This document shows, piece by piece, positions 51,616 through 60,579 of a DNA stretch of 64,000 nt (position 1 is its first letter; every line of letters starts with the position of its first letter). The position numbers and the translations under genes are program-made. This DNA is from Filimonas zeae (GTDB lineage: Bacteria > Bacteroidota > Bacteroidia > Chitinophagales > Chitinophagaceae), in the NCBI RefSeq assembly GCF_014641615.1, contig NZ_BMIB01000001.1, positions 310,769 through 374,768 of the forward strand. The letters run 5' to 3'. The notes under the pieces are model-generated. The model was not told the origin of the DNA, ran no database searches, and saw nothing but the letters and a program-made list of their open reading frames with translations.

Positions 51616-51630
51616 TAGTTAATCAGCGGC
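51608..51630. repeat. 9-bp perfect hairpin overlapping two convergent stop codons
   Basis: GCCGCTGAT (51608-51616) pairs with ATCAGCGGC (51622-51630) around AGTTA. The stop codon of the mannosyltransferase (51613-51615) and that of the permease (51619-51621) both lie inside it. It may stop transcription from both sides, though no T-tract follows. Confidence 0.55.
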
Positions 51631-53340
51631 ATATTCTCCCTCAAGTTTGTTCCATTCCATATTCTTAACGCTGTCGAATAAATACCATGCGCCCGCAGCG
51701 GCTATTACAGCCAGTATATACAGCACAGGAGCAAAGTTATACAGCATAAAATGTGCTGCTACCGGCACCAGATAAATCAGTGATAACATAATAGATCTTA
51801 TGCAGCCACCCGATTTTTGTTTTGCTGTTTGCAATTGCGAAAAAGGTAGCTGTTTAGCCCCGAAGTAAGCCATTAAGCCTACTACCAGCAGTTGATTAGC
51901 AATACCCAGTAACAGGTTGGGTATAACGCCATGCCCAACCAGCAATAGCATTGTTACAGCAGTAGCTGTTATCATAGGCAGACAAAACTTACATAATACT
52001 GCTTTAATACCACCACTTATTAACGAGCCGGGATTGTTAATAGGGCTTACATAGTAAATCCATGAAGCTTTGTATTTATCTGAATAAGCAATCTGAAAGG
52101 CGGCAGTAATCACCATTAAGCTGCACATATAAATAAGCCCCAGTATCATTATCCTGGCCTTCATATTACCCTGCTGCAGGTTTTCAAGCGTAAGCCCTTT
52201 GGAGTTTACAAACATTACTGCTACCAAAACCAGCAGATTACCCATACTGGGATATACTTTTAGTTTAAAATCCCGGCTGCGGGAAGTCATTTTCCAGGTT
52301 AATAAAAAGCTGGAGCGTTCAGCAGCGCTTCCGGTAAACAATTTAGCCAGCATGCGGCTGTAGCCATCTTTGGTAGAAGCTGCTTTTGACGGCTTACCTG
52401 TAGTGGTTATGGCAGGGGCGGAATCGGTAGAAGAGCCACTTATCATAGACAGCTTCTGGTTAAAGGAAGGTGCCAGATATTTTACTACTACATACATGCT
52501 GAAAAGCGGAAACGCGAAACAAAGAAACAAGCCTGCTATTTCCTGCAGGTTGCCTGAAAACGTGAATAATACCTTCCAGCCTGCTGCAAACCAGTAAGAG
52601 GGAATGAGTAGTGACAATGAGTAATCGGAAAAACTGATTAACATGCCCGACAGTCTATCTGATATTTTGGGAAATAACTGATAGCCGCCAAAGATAATTA
52701 CCGAAAAAACAATTTGAAAGTTGGCGATGATACTCTGGAACTTCTGTGGCGTGGTTATTTTCAGTATCAGAATGTATACAGCATTAATGATGAATATAGC
52801 CAGTAACGTTGCCAGAAATGCCATTAGTATAAACAGCACTGCACCATACAGATTATACATAATGCCAACGGTAATAATACCAGGCAACGTCATAGGTAAT
52901 ACTAACTTACATACATGCACAAAAATGTGCGCAAGCCTTGCTACCACAATAGTTTTATCGTTTACCGGCTTAGGCATTATGATATAATTGTCACGCACGT
53001 CAATCAACACCGAGGTAAAATCTGATATCAGCGACGAAGCCAGCATAAACGTATACATCAGAAAGTATACAACCATTTGCGCAATGGTATCTGATACTGT
53101 AAAGGCAAACAAAAGAAATACGCCAAGCAGTGCACTGAAGAACATGGTTGCCAGGGTTGCCCATTTTACTGGTTTGTTATTCTGCTTTTTTTTCTGGCGT
53201 ATGGCATTAGGTCTTCTATCGTCCATTACCAGCTTGGTGCTTACTATTACCTCCAGCAAAAACACATCCACCCCCATTTTCCGGTACAGGGGCGCAGCCA
53301 GCATTACCAGGCGAAGCAGTAATTTATTAATAATGTTCAT
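51619..53340 (-). CDS. ABC transporter permease (large, Bacteroidota type)
   Basis: The product is 573 residues with about 12 to 14 hydrophobic helices in two sets: roughly 60-300 and 370-560, separated by a hydrophilic stretch (SGSSTDSAPAITTTGKPSKA) around 310-345. No nucleotide-binding motif is present. It is encoded 8 bases after an ATP-binding protein on the same strand, so it should be the membrane partner of that ATPase. Helix-dense N-terminal half with ISDFTSVLIDVRDNYIIMPK is a pattern I associate with putative ABC exporters of Bacteroidota, but the family cannot be named firmly. Cargo is unknown. Confidence 0.78.
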   Translation of the reverse strand: MNIINKLLLRLVMLAAPLYRKMGVDVFLLEVIVSTKLVMDDRRPNAIRQKKKQNNKPVKWATLATMFFSALLGVFLLFAFTVSDTIAQMVVYFLMYTFMLASSLISDFTSVLIDVRDNYIIMPKPVNDKTIVVARLAHIFVHVCKLVLPMTLPGIITVGIMYNLYGAVLFILMAFLATLLAIFIINAVYILILKITTPQKFQSIIANFQIVFSVIIFGGYQLFPKISDRLSGMLISFSDYSLSLLIPSYWFAAGWKVLFTFSGNLQEIAGLFLCFAFPLFSMYVVVKYLAPSFNQKLSMISGSSTDSAPAITTTGKPSKAASTKDGYSRMLAKLFTGSAAERSSFLLTWKMTSRSRDFKLKVYPSMGNLLVLVAVMFVNSKGLTLENLQQGNMKARIMILGLIYMCSLMVITAAFQIAYSDKYKASWIYYVSPINNPGSLISGGIKAVLCKFCLPMITATAVTMLLLVGHGVIPNLLLGIANQLLVVGLMAYFGAKQLPFSQLQTAKQKSGGCIRSIMLSLIYLVPVAAHFMLYNFAPVLYILAVIAAAGAWYLFDSVKNMEWNKLEGEYAAD

Positions 53341-53348
53341 AATTATTC

Positions 53349-54119
53349 TTAATCAAACGCACGCATAAGCTCGTCCGCAGTATTGGTAAAAGAGTTTTTA
53401 GCAGTAAGGTTGGCAAATATCTGCTCCAGGCTGGTATCGCCCTGTTGTTGCTGTAATGCTTCAAAAGAGCCGTCCGCTATTACAGTACCGTTATCAATTA
53501 AAATAATACGGTCGCTCACCTTTTCTACCACATCCATCATATGGCTGCAATAGAAAATGGTTTTACCATCTTTAGCCAGTTTGCTTATCAGCTCCTTTAT
53601 TATGATAACACTGTTGGCATCCAGGCCGCTTAATGGCTCATCCAGTATAATAATATCGGGGTTGTGCAGTATGCCTGAAGCCAGTAATACTTTCTGGCGC
53701 ATGCCTTTGCTAAAGCTATCCATGCGCTGGTGCATGTTGTTTTGTAAACCAAACGCGGCCAGCATTTTTTCAATGCGATCGTTACCGGTTTTTGCGCCCA
53801 GGCCGTAGAGGCTGCCGCAGAACTGCAAAAACTCCACAGGCGTAAGTACATCATACAGTTCAGCCAGTTCCGGTACATAACCAATCATGCTTTTAATTTG
53901 CAATGAATTGGTTTTCAGGTCCAGCCCCTTTACGGTTACTTCGCCCTCATAGTCGCTGATGAGGCCACATAAAATTTTAACGGTAGTACTTTTTCCGGCG
54001 CCATTGGGGCCAATATAGCCCAACACCTGGCCTGGATATACATCCAGCGAAATACCTTTCAGTACTTCTTTATCGCCATAGCTTTTTCGGAGATTTCGGA
54101 TTGAGATAACGGGTTCCAT
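53349..54119 (-). CDS. ABC transporter ATP-binding protein
   Basis: The product is 256 residues from the ATG at 54119; a further upstream start would run into the divergent gene. Walker A is YIGPNGAGKSTTVKIL, the Q-loop region is MIGYVPELAELYDVLT, the signature is SFSKGMRQKVLLASG, Walker B is DIIILDEPLSGLDAN, and the switch His is in TIFYCSHMMDVVEKV. It belongs to the DRI/CcmA-like exporter class. It is first in a two-gene operon with the 573-residue permease. Confidence 0.94.
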   Translation of the reverse strand: MEPVISIRNLRKSYGDKEVLKGISLDVYPGQVLGYIGPNGAGKSTTVKILCGLISDYEGEVTVKGLDLKTNSLQIKSMIGYVPELAELYDVLTPVEFLQFCGSLYGLGAKTGNDRIEKMLAAFGLQNNMHQRMDSFSKGMRQKVLLASGILHNPDIIILDEPLSGLDANSVIIIKELISKLAKDGKTIFYCSHMMDVVEKVSDRIILIDNGTVIADGSFEALQQQQGDTSLEQIFANLTAKNSFTNTADELMRAFD

Positions 54120-54169
54120 TCCTGTAAGATAGAGAAAATTGGTAATGTATGAAAATGCGGGGAATGGTG

Positions 54170-54177
54170 TAGGTTTG
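54170..54177 (+). promoter_or_regulatory. Perfect -7 box abutting the EamA gene start
   Basis: TAGGTTTG matches TAnnTTTG and ends 4 nt before the ATG at 54182, so the transcript may be leaderless. A -33 element at 17-23 nt is not evident. Confidence 0.35.
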
Positions 54178-54181
54178 CGCC

Positions 54182-55078
54182 ATGAAGGCTGCATTGATTC
54201 GATTGCACCTGGCCATATTCTTATGGGGCTTTACAGGTGTGCTGGGCCGGCTTATTTCTTTAAACGAAGGGTGGCTGGTGTGGTGGAGGTTATTGATTAC
54301 CGTGGTATCGCTATGGATATATTTCTGGTGGCGGGGCGAGATTAAGCGGGTAGATGTACGCGGCTTTTTAAAAATAGGTGCCATAGGTACCATACTGGCA
54401 CTGCACTGGTTATGTTTTTACGGCAGCATTAAGTACTCCAATGTTTCTATTGCCTTAACCTGCCTTTCTACTTCGGGTTTGTTATCTGCTATTATAGAAC
54501 CCCTGTTTTTCCGCAAACGTATTAATCCCGGAGAACTGGCGCTGGGCTTGTTTGCACTGGCGGGTATTGGTATTATCTATTTCAGTAACCTGCATTTTTC
54601 TGCGGGTATTTATATTGGCTTACTGGCCGCAGTGCTTACCGTAACGGTTTCGGTGCTGAATAAAAAAGTAGTAACAGGCTACGAACCAGCCGCTATTACC
54701 CTATACCAGCTAACAGGCGGCTTTATAGGCTTAAGCGTGTTAATGCCGGTATACCACCTGCTGTTTCCTACAGATGCTGTTGTGCCTGTAAAATGGGATT
54801 GGCTATGGCTGCTGGTGTTGAGTTGGGTTTGTACCATTTTTACCTTTTTCCTGTACATAGCCGCCCTTAAAAAAGTAAGCGCTTTTACCATGAACCTTAC
54901 CCTTACGCTGGAGCCGGTGTATGGGGTGCTACTGGCGTTTATGTTGTTTCAGGAGAATAAAACGCTGAGCATGAACTTTTATATCGGGTTTTTACTGATA
55001 CTGCTGGCGGTGATATTGCAAATGTTGCGGATTATACGCTTAGCGAAAAAGAACCGTGCAATGCAGGCGCAGGCATAA
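54182..55078 (+). CDS. EamA/DMT-superfamily transporter
   Basis: The product is 298 residues with ten hydrophobic helices arranged as two EamA repeats (about 5-140 and 148-280). Recognisable pieces are LAIFLWGFTGVLGRLISLNE at the start, SIALTCLSTSGLLSAIIEPLF at the end of repeat 1 and FTMNLTLTLEPVYGVLLAF near the end of repeat 2. The basic tail RLAKKNRAMQAQA is cytoplasmic. Members export metabolites or amino acids, and the substrate here is unknown. It is divergent from the ABC exporter and converges on the next gene with one base between stop codons. Confidence 0.92.
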   Translation: MKAALIRLHLAIFLWGFTGVLGRLISLNEGWLVWWRLLITVVSLWIYFWWRGEIKRVDVRGFLKIGAIGTILALHWLCFYGSIKYSNVSIALTCLSTSGLLSAIIEPLFFRKRINPGELALGLFALAGIGIIYFSNLHFSAGIYIGLLAAVLTVTVSVLNKKVVTGYEPAAITLYQLTGGFIGLSVLMPVYHLLFPTDAVVPVKWDWLWLLVLSWVCTIFTFFLYIAALKKVSAFTMNLTLTLEPVYGVLLAFMLFQENKTLSMNFYIGFLLILLAVILQMLRIIRLAKKNRAMQAQA

Positions 55079-55079
55079 G

Positions 55080-55907
55080 TTACTGCTCCACACGAAAAGC
55101 CATCACCTTGTTTTTCCAGAAAGTAGGTACATATAGCATTCTGGTTTTAGGGTTATAACCAATATCGGCCGTGTTGGTTTTGGTGCTGCGGTAATCTTCC
55201 AGCTGTTTTACGGTACCGTCTTTTTTAACGCTGTATATAACGCCTGCCCAGCTGGTAATTATAAACTGGTTCTCTGAAATCTGTACAAGGCCATCAGTGC
55301 TTTTTTCCATACCGGTGGCTATAACGGTTATTTTTTTGTCTTCATTTACCTCAAGCAGGCGCCCGGCAGAAAGTACATATAAAACACCGTCTGCTGCCAG
55401 CAGGCCGTTGGCATTGTTCACATCATCCAGGTACAGGCTGGCCTGTTTTCTGCGGATAACGTGTACTTTGTTCCGGCGGGAATCTGATACGTACACATTT
55501 CCCTGTTTATCAATGGTAATATCATTCAGAAAAACAGCACTGTCAATGGGAATGCGGTAGGCTATCGCGGCTTTTTTCATATCAATAACGGCTACTTCGG
55601 TAGCGTCTGCCACGTATAACAGATTACCATAGCGGCCCATGCCTTTGGGAGCGTTGAGGCCGGTTACCCAGGCAGAATCCAGTATTTTGCCATCGGGCGA
55701 TAGTTTGGCTATACTGCCTTTACCGTCTTTATTCGCGTTAGGGTTGTTACCTATCTGCGATACATACAATATGTTTTCACCATGGTGGTATAATACCGAT
55801 TCCGGCACATGCAATACCGTATCAGTAACCCATTGCTGCGTAAGACGGGTTTGCGCATTGCTAACAAGAGAGAACACTAATAACGGTAGGGCAATCAGAC
55901 ACTTCAT
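55080..55907 (-). CDS. SMP-30/gluconolactonase/LRE-like secreted beta-propeller protein
   Basis: The product is 275 residues from the ATG at 55907; an earlier in-frame start adds 11 residues. A signal peptide ends VFSLVSNAQ. The mature part has the rhythm of a six-bladed propeller: VPESVLYHHGENILYVSQIG, GLNAPKGMGRYGNLLYVADA, FLNDITIDKQGNVYVSDSRR, and NGLLAADGVLYVLSAG. Similar proteins are lactonases or simple ligand-binding propellers. Acidic metal ligands cannot be assigned with confidence. It is a single-gene unit. Confidence 0.82.
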   Translation of the reverse strand: MKCLIALPLLVFSLVSNAQTRLTQQWVTDTVLHVPESVLYHHGENILYVSQIGNNPNANKDGKGSIAKLSPDGKILDSAWVTGLNAPKGMGRYGNLLYVADATEVAVIDMKKAAIAYRIPIDSAVFLNDITIDKQGNVYVSDSRRNKVHVIRRKQASLYLDDVNNANGLLAADGVLYVLSAGRLLEVNEDKKITVIATGMEKSTDGLVQISENQFIITSWAGVIYSVKKDGTVKQLEDYRSTKTNTADIGYNPKTRMLYVPTFWKNKVMAFRVEQ

Positions 55908-56053
55908 GCTTCTGTTTTTAATAACAATGGCTATAAACATACTAAATGTTTATTATGTAAGACCGTTCTGCCGCTTTTTGTGAACTGTTTGCAGGAATGA
56001 GCGCTTTTTATTTGCGGTAGCTGTTAATTTTAAGTCCAAATTCCGATATATAC

Positions 56054-58996
56054 ATGAAAATCTTCTTACGAGTAGCGGGTGTGTTGCTTTGCGCCTGTCT
56101 GGTACAGGGGGCTTTAGCGCAGAAAAAGCCGCTTGACCACACTGTTTATGATGGCTGGCAAAGCATTGCCGAAAAGCAAATCAGCAATAATGGTAAATAC
56201 GTGGTATACACGGTAGTGCCGCAGGAAGGCGATGGCAACCTGGTGGTACAGCTGGCCGATGGCGGGAAACTGCTGGAACTGCCGCGTGGCTACGCTGCAA
56301 AGTTTACAGATGACAACAGCTTTCTGATCTGTAAAATAAAGCCGTTGTTTAAAGACACCCGCGATGCACGTATTAAAAAGAAGAAGCCGGAAGAAATGCC
56401 CAAAGACAGCCTGGCTGTGTATAACCTGGAAAACAAAGCCCTGGTTAAAATAGCTGCTGTAAAATCGTTTAAAATACCCGAAGAGGGAAATGGCTGGGTG
56501 GCATACCTGCTGGAAAAAGCACCTGCCGCACCTAAGGATAAACCTGTTGCAGATTCCGCCACACGCATTGCGCAACTGGTAAGGGCCGCCGACAGTCTGG
56601 CGCGTGTTGCAGATAGCTTACGCAATAAGCTTACTGAAATTAAAACACTGGGCTTTGCGGCCATACAACCCAAAGCGCCTGCTGGTAAACCAGAAGCCAA
56701 AAAAGATGATGGCCCGGTAGAAGAGGGTACGGTACTGGTACTACGTAACCTGCTGAGTGGTGACGAAAGGAAATATGAACTGGTAAACGATTACCTGTTT
56801 AGTAAAAAAGGAGAAGCGCTGGTAATACGCACCACCCGTAAAAACGGTGATAGCAACAGCAAAGCGTTGGTGTTATGGCATCAGTTGCTGAATAACACTA
56901 CGGATACGGTAATGAAGGGCCTGAACGATGCGCGGGCTTTTGTACTGGATGATAACGGTACACGCCTGGCTTTTGTGGCAGAGCGCGATAGCAGCACCAA
57001 AGCCGTACAGAAGTACTACCGTTTGTGGTATTATATGCCGGGATATGACAGTGCAAAACTGCTGGCAGACCGCACTACCAAAGGCATATTGCCCAACTGG
57101 AGCATCAGTGAAAATGCAGACCTCAGCTTCAGCAAATCCGGCAACAGATTGTTCCTGGGTACTGCACCCGTATTGCCACCTAAAGACACTACACTGCCCG
57201 AGTTTGAGCGTGCAGCAGTAGATGTATGGAATTATAAAGATGACGCCCTGCAAACGGTACAGCTGTATAACCTGAATAAAGATTTGAAAAGAAGCTATCT
57301 GGCCATGTGGGATGATGCCGGTAAGCAGGTGATTCAGCTGGCGGATACCGCTTACAGAATGGTGCAACTGACAGGTGAAGGAGATGGTGTGGCGTTTTAT
57401 GCGGTAAACGATTTTGGCAAGCGTGTAGCTGCCCAGTGGCAGGGATATACCTTTAATGATATTTATGCTATTGATGCGGTAACCGGTGCTAAAAAGCTGG
57501 TGGTTAAAGATTTTAAAGGCAATGTATATGCTTCGTATACCGGTAAGTATCTGTTACTGTACAATGAAATAAAACGTACGTACAGTATTTACAATAAGGA
57601 GAAAGGGACCGTAATACCGGTAGCGGCTGATATTAAAATGCCTTTGTACGATGAGGACAATGACGTGCCGGATGACCCCAACAACTACGGTATTGTACGC
57701 TGGACAGAACATGATAAATATGTATTGATCTACGACCGTTATGATGTATGGAAAGTAGACCCTGAAGCAAAAGAAAAGTCGGTGGCTATTACCAACGGCC
57801 GCAAAAACAAATTGCAGTACCGTTATGTAAATACCAATGAGGATGAAAAATTTCTGAAACCTGGTCAGCAGATGTTATTCCGTTTGTTTGATGAGAATAC
57901 CAAGTATAGCGGCCTGGCGGCTTTCTCTTTACAGGATACGGTAGCACCTGCTACATTGTGGCTGCAGCCCGTTTCGTTTGGTGCAGGCTTTTTTGCTAAC
58001 ATACAGAAAGCGAAAAATGCAGATGTGCTGTTGTATACCAAAGAAACCTTTAATAACTCACCTAACCTGTATACCCGCAGCGTGTACTTTGATAATGAAA
58101 AACAATTATCTAATACCAACCTGCAACAGGCTGACTACCTGTGGGGCAGCGCTTCGTTATACAAGTGGAAAGCTTATACAGGTAAGTTAACAGAGGGCGT
58201 ATTGTATAAGCCGGAAAACTTTGATGCTAAAAAGAAATACCCGATGATTGTGTATTTCTACGAGCGCAACAACAACACGCTGTATAACTATGCGGCTCCG
58301 GCTCCTACACCTTCCCGTTTAAATATATCCTTTTTTGTCAGCCGCGGTTACGTGGTATTTGTACCCGATATCTGGTATACCAACGGCCATCCGGGCAAAG
58401 GTGCTTTCGACTATATTGTAAGCGGCACCCGGGCACTGATAAAAGAAGGCTTTATTGACAGTACCAAAATTGGTTTACAGGGACAAAGCTGGGGTGGATA
58501 TCAAACCGTACACCTGATTGCGCAAACCAACCTGTATGCTGCTGCATGGGCGGGTGCGCCGGTGGTAAACATGTTTAGTGCTTATGGCGGTATCCGCTGG
58601 GAAAGTGGTTTAAACCGCCAGTTTCAGTACGAGCATACGCAAAGCCGTATTGGTGCTACCATTTGGGAAAAGCCCAACCTGTATACCGAGAACTCTCCGT
58701 TATTCCATTTTCCTAAAGTGAAAACGCCACTGGTGGTAATGGCTAACGATGCAGATGGCGCGGTGCCCTGGTACCAGGGCATTGAATGTTTTACGGCTTT
58801 ACGCAGGCTGAACAAACCCGTTTGGATGCTCAACTACAATGGTGAAGCACACAACCTGGTAGAAAGAAGAAACCGTAAGGATATTCAGATAAGAGAGCAA
58901 CAGTTTTTTGACTGGTTGCTGAAAGGGGAGAAGCCCGCACCGTGGATTACAGATGGCGTGCCAGCTATAATGAAAGGCCGCACCTGGGGCTTGTAA
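56054..58996 (+). CDS. S9 family (prolyl oligopeptidase-like) secreted peptidase
   Basis: The product is 980 residues. A signal peptide ends QGALAQ. The first roughly 700 residues form a beta-propeller-like region with an unusual Ala/Lys/Asp-rich insertion around 160-225 (SLARVADSLRNKLTEIKT). The C-terminal alpha/beta hydrolase has the nucleophile Ser812 in GLQGQSWGGYQTVHL, an acidic residue in MANDADGAVPWYQG (Asp899 or Asp901) and His933 in GEAHNLVERRN. All catalytic elements are present. It probably cleaves peptides in the periplasm or at the cell surface. It is monocistronic with a hairpin terminator behind. Confidence 0.92.
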   Translation: MKIFLRVAGVLLCACLVQGALAQKKPLDHTVYDGWQSIAEKQISNNGKYVVYTVVPQEGDGNLVVQLADGGKLLELPRGYAAKFTDDNSFLICKIKPLFKDTRDARIKKKKPEEMPKDSLAVYNLENKALVKIAAVKSFKIPEEGNGWVAYLLEKAPAAPKDKPVADSATRIAQLVRAADSLARVADSLRNKLTEIKTLGFAAIQPKAPAGKPEAKKDDGPVEEGTVLVLRNLLSGDERKYELVNDYLFSKKGEALVIRTTRKNGDSNSKALVLWHQLLNNTTDTVMKGLNDARAFVLDDNGTRLAFVAERDSSTKAVQKYYRLWYYMPGYDSAKLLADRTTKGILPNWSISENADLSFSKSGNRLFLGTAPVLPPKDTTLPEFERAAVDVWNYKDDALQTVQLYNLNKDLKRSYLAMWDDAGKQVIQLADTAYRMVQLTGEGDGVAFYAVNDFGKRVAAQWQGYTFNDIYAIDAVTGAKKLVVKDFKGNVYASYTGKYLLLYNEIKRTYSIYNKEKGTVIPVAADIKMPLYDEDNDVPDDPNNYGIVRWTEHDKYVLIYDRYDVWKVDPEAKEKSVAITNGRKNKLQYRYVNTNEDEKFLKPGQQMLFRLFDENTKYSGLAAFSLQDTVAPATLWLQPVSFGAGFFANIQKAKNADVLLYTKETFNNSPNLYTRSVYFDNEKQLSNTNLQQADYLWGSASLYKWKAYTGKLTEGVLYKPENFDAKKKYPMIVYFYERNNNTLYNYAAPAPTPSRLNISFFVSRGYVVFVPDIWYTNGHPGKGAFDYIVSGTRALIKEGFIDSTKIGLQGQSWGGYQTVHLIAQTNLYAAAWAGAPVVNMFSAYGGIRWESGLNRQFQYEHTQSRIGATIWEKPNLYTENSPLFHFPKVKTPLVVMANDADGAVPWYQGIECFTALRRLNKPVWMLNYNGEAHNLVERRNRKDIQIREQQFFDWLLKGEKPAPWITDGVPAIMKGRTWGL

Positions 58997-59018
58997 ACAC
59001 ATAAGCTGTTATATATAG

Positions 59019-59060
59019 CAAAGCGCCTGTTACGCAACGTAGCAGGCGCTTTGTTGTTGT
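59019..59060 (+). terminator. Terminator hairpin after the S9 peptidase gene
   Basis: A 16-bp stem (59019-59034 with 59038-59053, one G-T wobble) has a 3-nt CAA loop and is followed by TTGTTGTTGT. It may act in both directions, serving also the convergent gene that ends at 59076. Confidence 0.75.
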
Positions 59061-59075
59061 ATGTGTATGGGCCTG

Positions 59076-59786
59076 TTAAGCTGAAATATAACGTACCAGG
59101 CTGCGTTTGGCTATGGGAAGCAGCGTTTCTTCCAAAGGGTATTCCAACGGTACATCTATAGCATATACAGCGGGGTTGGGCAGGGCTGTTCTGTTACGTA
59201 TCAGCTCTGTTTTAATACTCTCGTACGTATTGGCCATATTACGCCGCCAGGTGGCTATAAATTCTGTTTTAATACTGCGGTACTTTTCATCGTGCCGCTC
59301 AAAAATGCTCAGCCGGTATTGGTATACCAGTGTTTCTTTCGTAGTGTTTTTAGAAAGAAACATATAGCCCTCATTTAAATCCAGTGGTATTAAACCTATG
59401 GGGGTAATGGTCATTTTGTCTTCTACAAACTCATATATCTCCGTACCGCTGCTGATGGTGTTTTGCAGCTTGCCTGCAGCATACTGAATAATCTCATCCA
59501 ACTCCTGCATCAGTTCGTCATCTTCAATCATTTGCTCGTACAGCAACTGCAGCTGTTCTATCTGAATGCCGGTTAACCGTTTGGGAAACTGCTCCTGTAA
59601 AAAGCGTTTGTTTTTGCGGAAGGCGAGCAGGTTATTATGATGAAAAATAATGTCTGCAAGCTGCGGGTACAGCATATTCTGGTTAAAGTACTTGTTAATT
59701 TCCTGTAAATAGGCCAGTAGCGTGTACTTTTTCAACTCAAAATCAATGTACCCGTCAGCAAACCATGTATCAGATAAGTATTGCAT
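59076..59786 (-). CDS. Conserved hypothetical cytoplasmic protein
   Basis: The product is 236 residues. I do not recognise a family. It has no signal peptide or membrane helix. The first 110 residues are helical and Leu/Gln-rich (FELKKYTLLAYLQEINKYF, MIEDDELMQELDEIIQYAA); the second half is more beta-like (TITPIGLIPLDLNEGYMFLS) and ends with VPLEYPLEETLLPIAKRSLV. It is the third gene of a minus-strand unit after the E2 acyltransferase and DUF2490 genes, 49 bases after the latter. Confidence 0.7.
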   Translation of the reverse strand: MQYLSDTWFADGYIDFELKKYTLLAYLQEINKYFNQNMLYPQLADIIFHHNNLLAFRKNKRFLQEQFPKRLTGIQIEQLQLLYEQMIEDDELMQELDEIIQYAAGKLQNTISSGTEIYEFVEDKMTITPIGLIPLDLNEGYMFLSKNTTKETLVYQYRLSIFERHDEKYRSIKTEFIATWRRNMANTYESIKTELIRNRTALPNPAVYAIDVPLEYPLEETLLPIAKRSLVRYISA

Positions 59787-59835
59787 GCTGGTTCAGTTTT
59801 ACTTATCTGAATTTACGAAAAAAAGCCCGTAACAA

Positions 59836-60567
59836 TCAATCCATTGTATTGGGGAAGTGCTCTTTTTCCAGCAGCTTTTTATCCAGTGTAAACAGCAGAG
59901 AGGTTTGAATAAAGTTTTTGCCGCTGCCGTCATCTGCCTTGCGGTAATCGAATTGCCTTATCCAGCCAGCCTGTGCTGTTACTACCTTAGAAAACTGATA
60001 GCCTGCACCCAGAAAAAGGCGGTTGCGCATAAAGTACGGGGCCAGGTTGGTAAAGAACAATTCATCAAAAGCGGTAAGGTATACCGTCTTAGGCTTTATT
60101 GAGGAATGATTCAGCGGCAGAATGGGGTTAAGGCGGTACCGGAAACGGTTGGCAAACTCGCCATTAAGCCAGCGCTGCTCAATACGGTAACGGTGCTCCA
60201 GCTTTACACGGCTGATGTTGTTGCTTATTACCAGCTGTTGCCACACACGCCACTCTTTAACAGCCATAGGTGTTTTAAAGTTGCCGGGAAAGCTATAGGT
60301 TTTATAATCGCCGGTGCCCAGCATTACCGTAGCCTTATCGCCCAGTTTATATTGAATGCCGCCTTTAAACTCGTGATAAAAAAAGTCGGTAGTTAGTTTT
60401 TGAGAACGCGTTTGTGCCTCCAGCCAGAGGGTAAACTTCTTGCTGAGGGTAAGAGACAGGTTGGCGATATCCCAGGAGCCCAGTTCGTTGTTCTGAGCCT
60501 GTACAGAAACAGATAATAAAGGGAAAGCCATCATAAATATGATGGCTTTAATGCAGTTTGGTTTCAA
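59836..60567 (-). CDS. DUF2490 outer-membrane beta-barrel protein
   Basis: The product is 243 residues. A signal peptide ends VSVQAQ. Amphipathic beta strands with aromatic girdles follow, including LGSWDIANLSLTLSKKFTLW, LEHRYRIEQRWLNGEFANRF with the Arg/Trp-rich DUF2490 motif, and FMRNRLFLGAGYQFSKVV. The family is predicted to form an outer-membrane barrel of unknown role. It starts 12 bases after the E2 gene. I see no logical link to 2-oxoacid metabolism. Confidence 0.85.
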   Translation of the reverse strand: MKPNCIKAIIFMMAFPLLSVSVQAQNNELGSWDIANLSLTLSKKFTLWLEAQTRSQKLTTDFFYHEFKGGIQYKLGDKATVMLGTGDYKTYSFPGNFKTPMAVKEWRVWQQLVISNNISRVKLEHRYRIEQRWLNGEFANRFRYRLNPILPLNHSSIKPKTVYLTAFDELFFTNLAPYFMRNRLFLGAGYQFSKVVTAQAGWIRQFDYRKADDGSGKNFIQTSLLFTLDKKLLEKEHFPNTMD

Positions 60568-60579
60568 TGTAATGTCATT

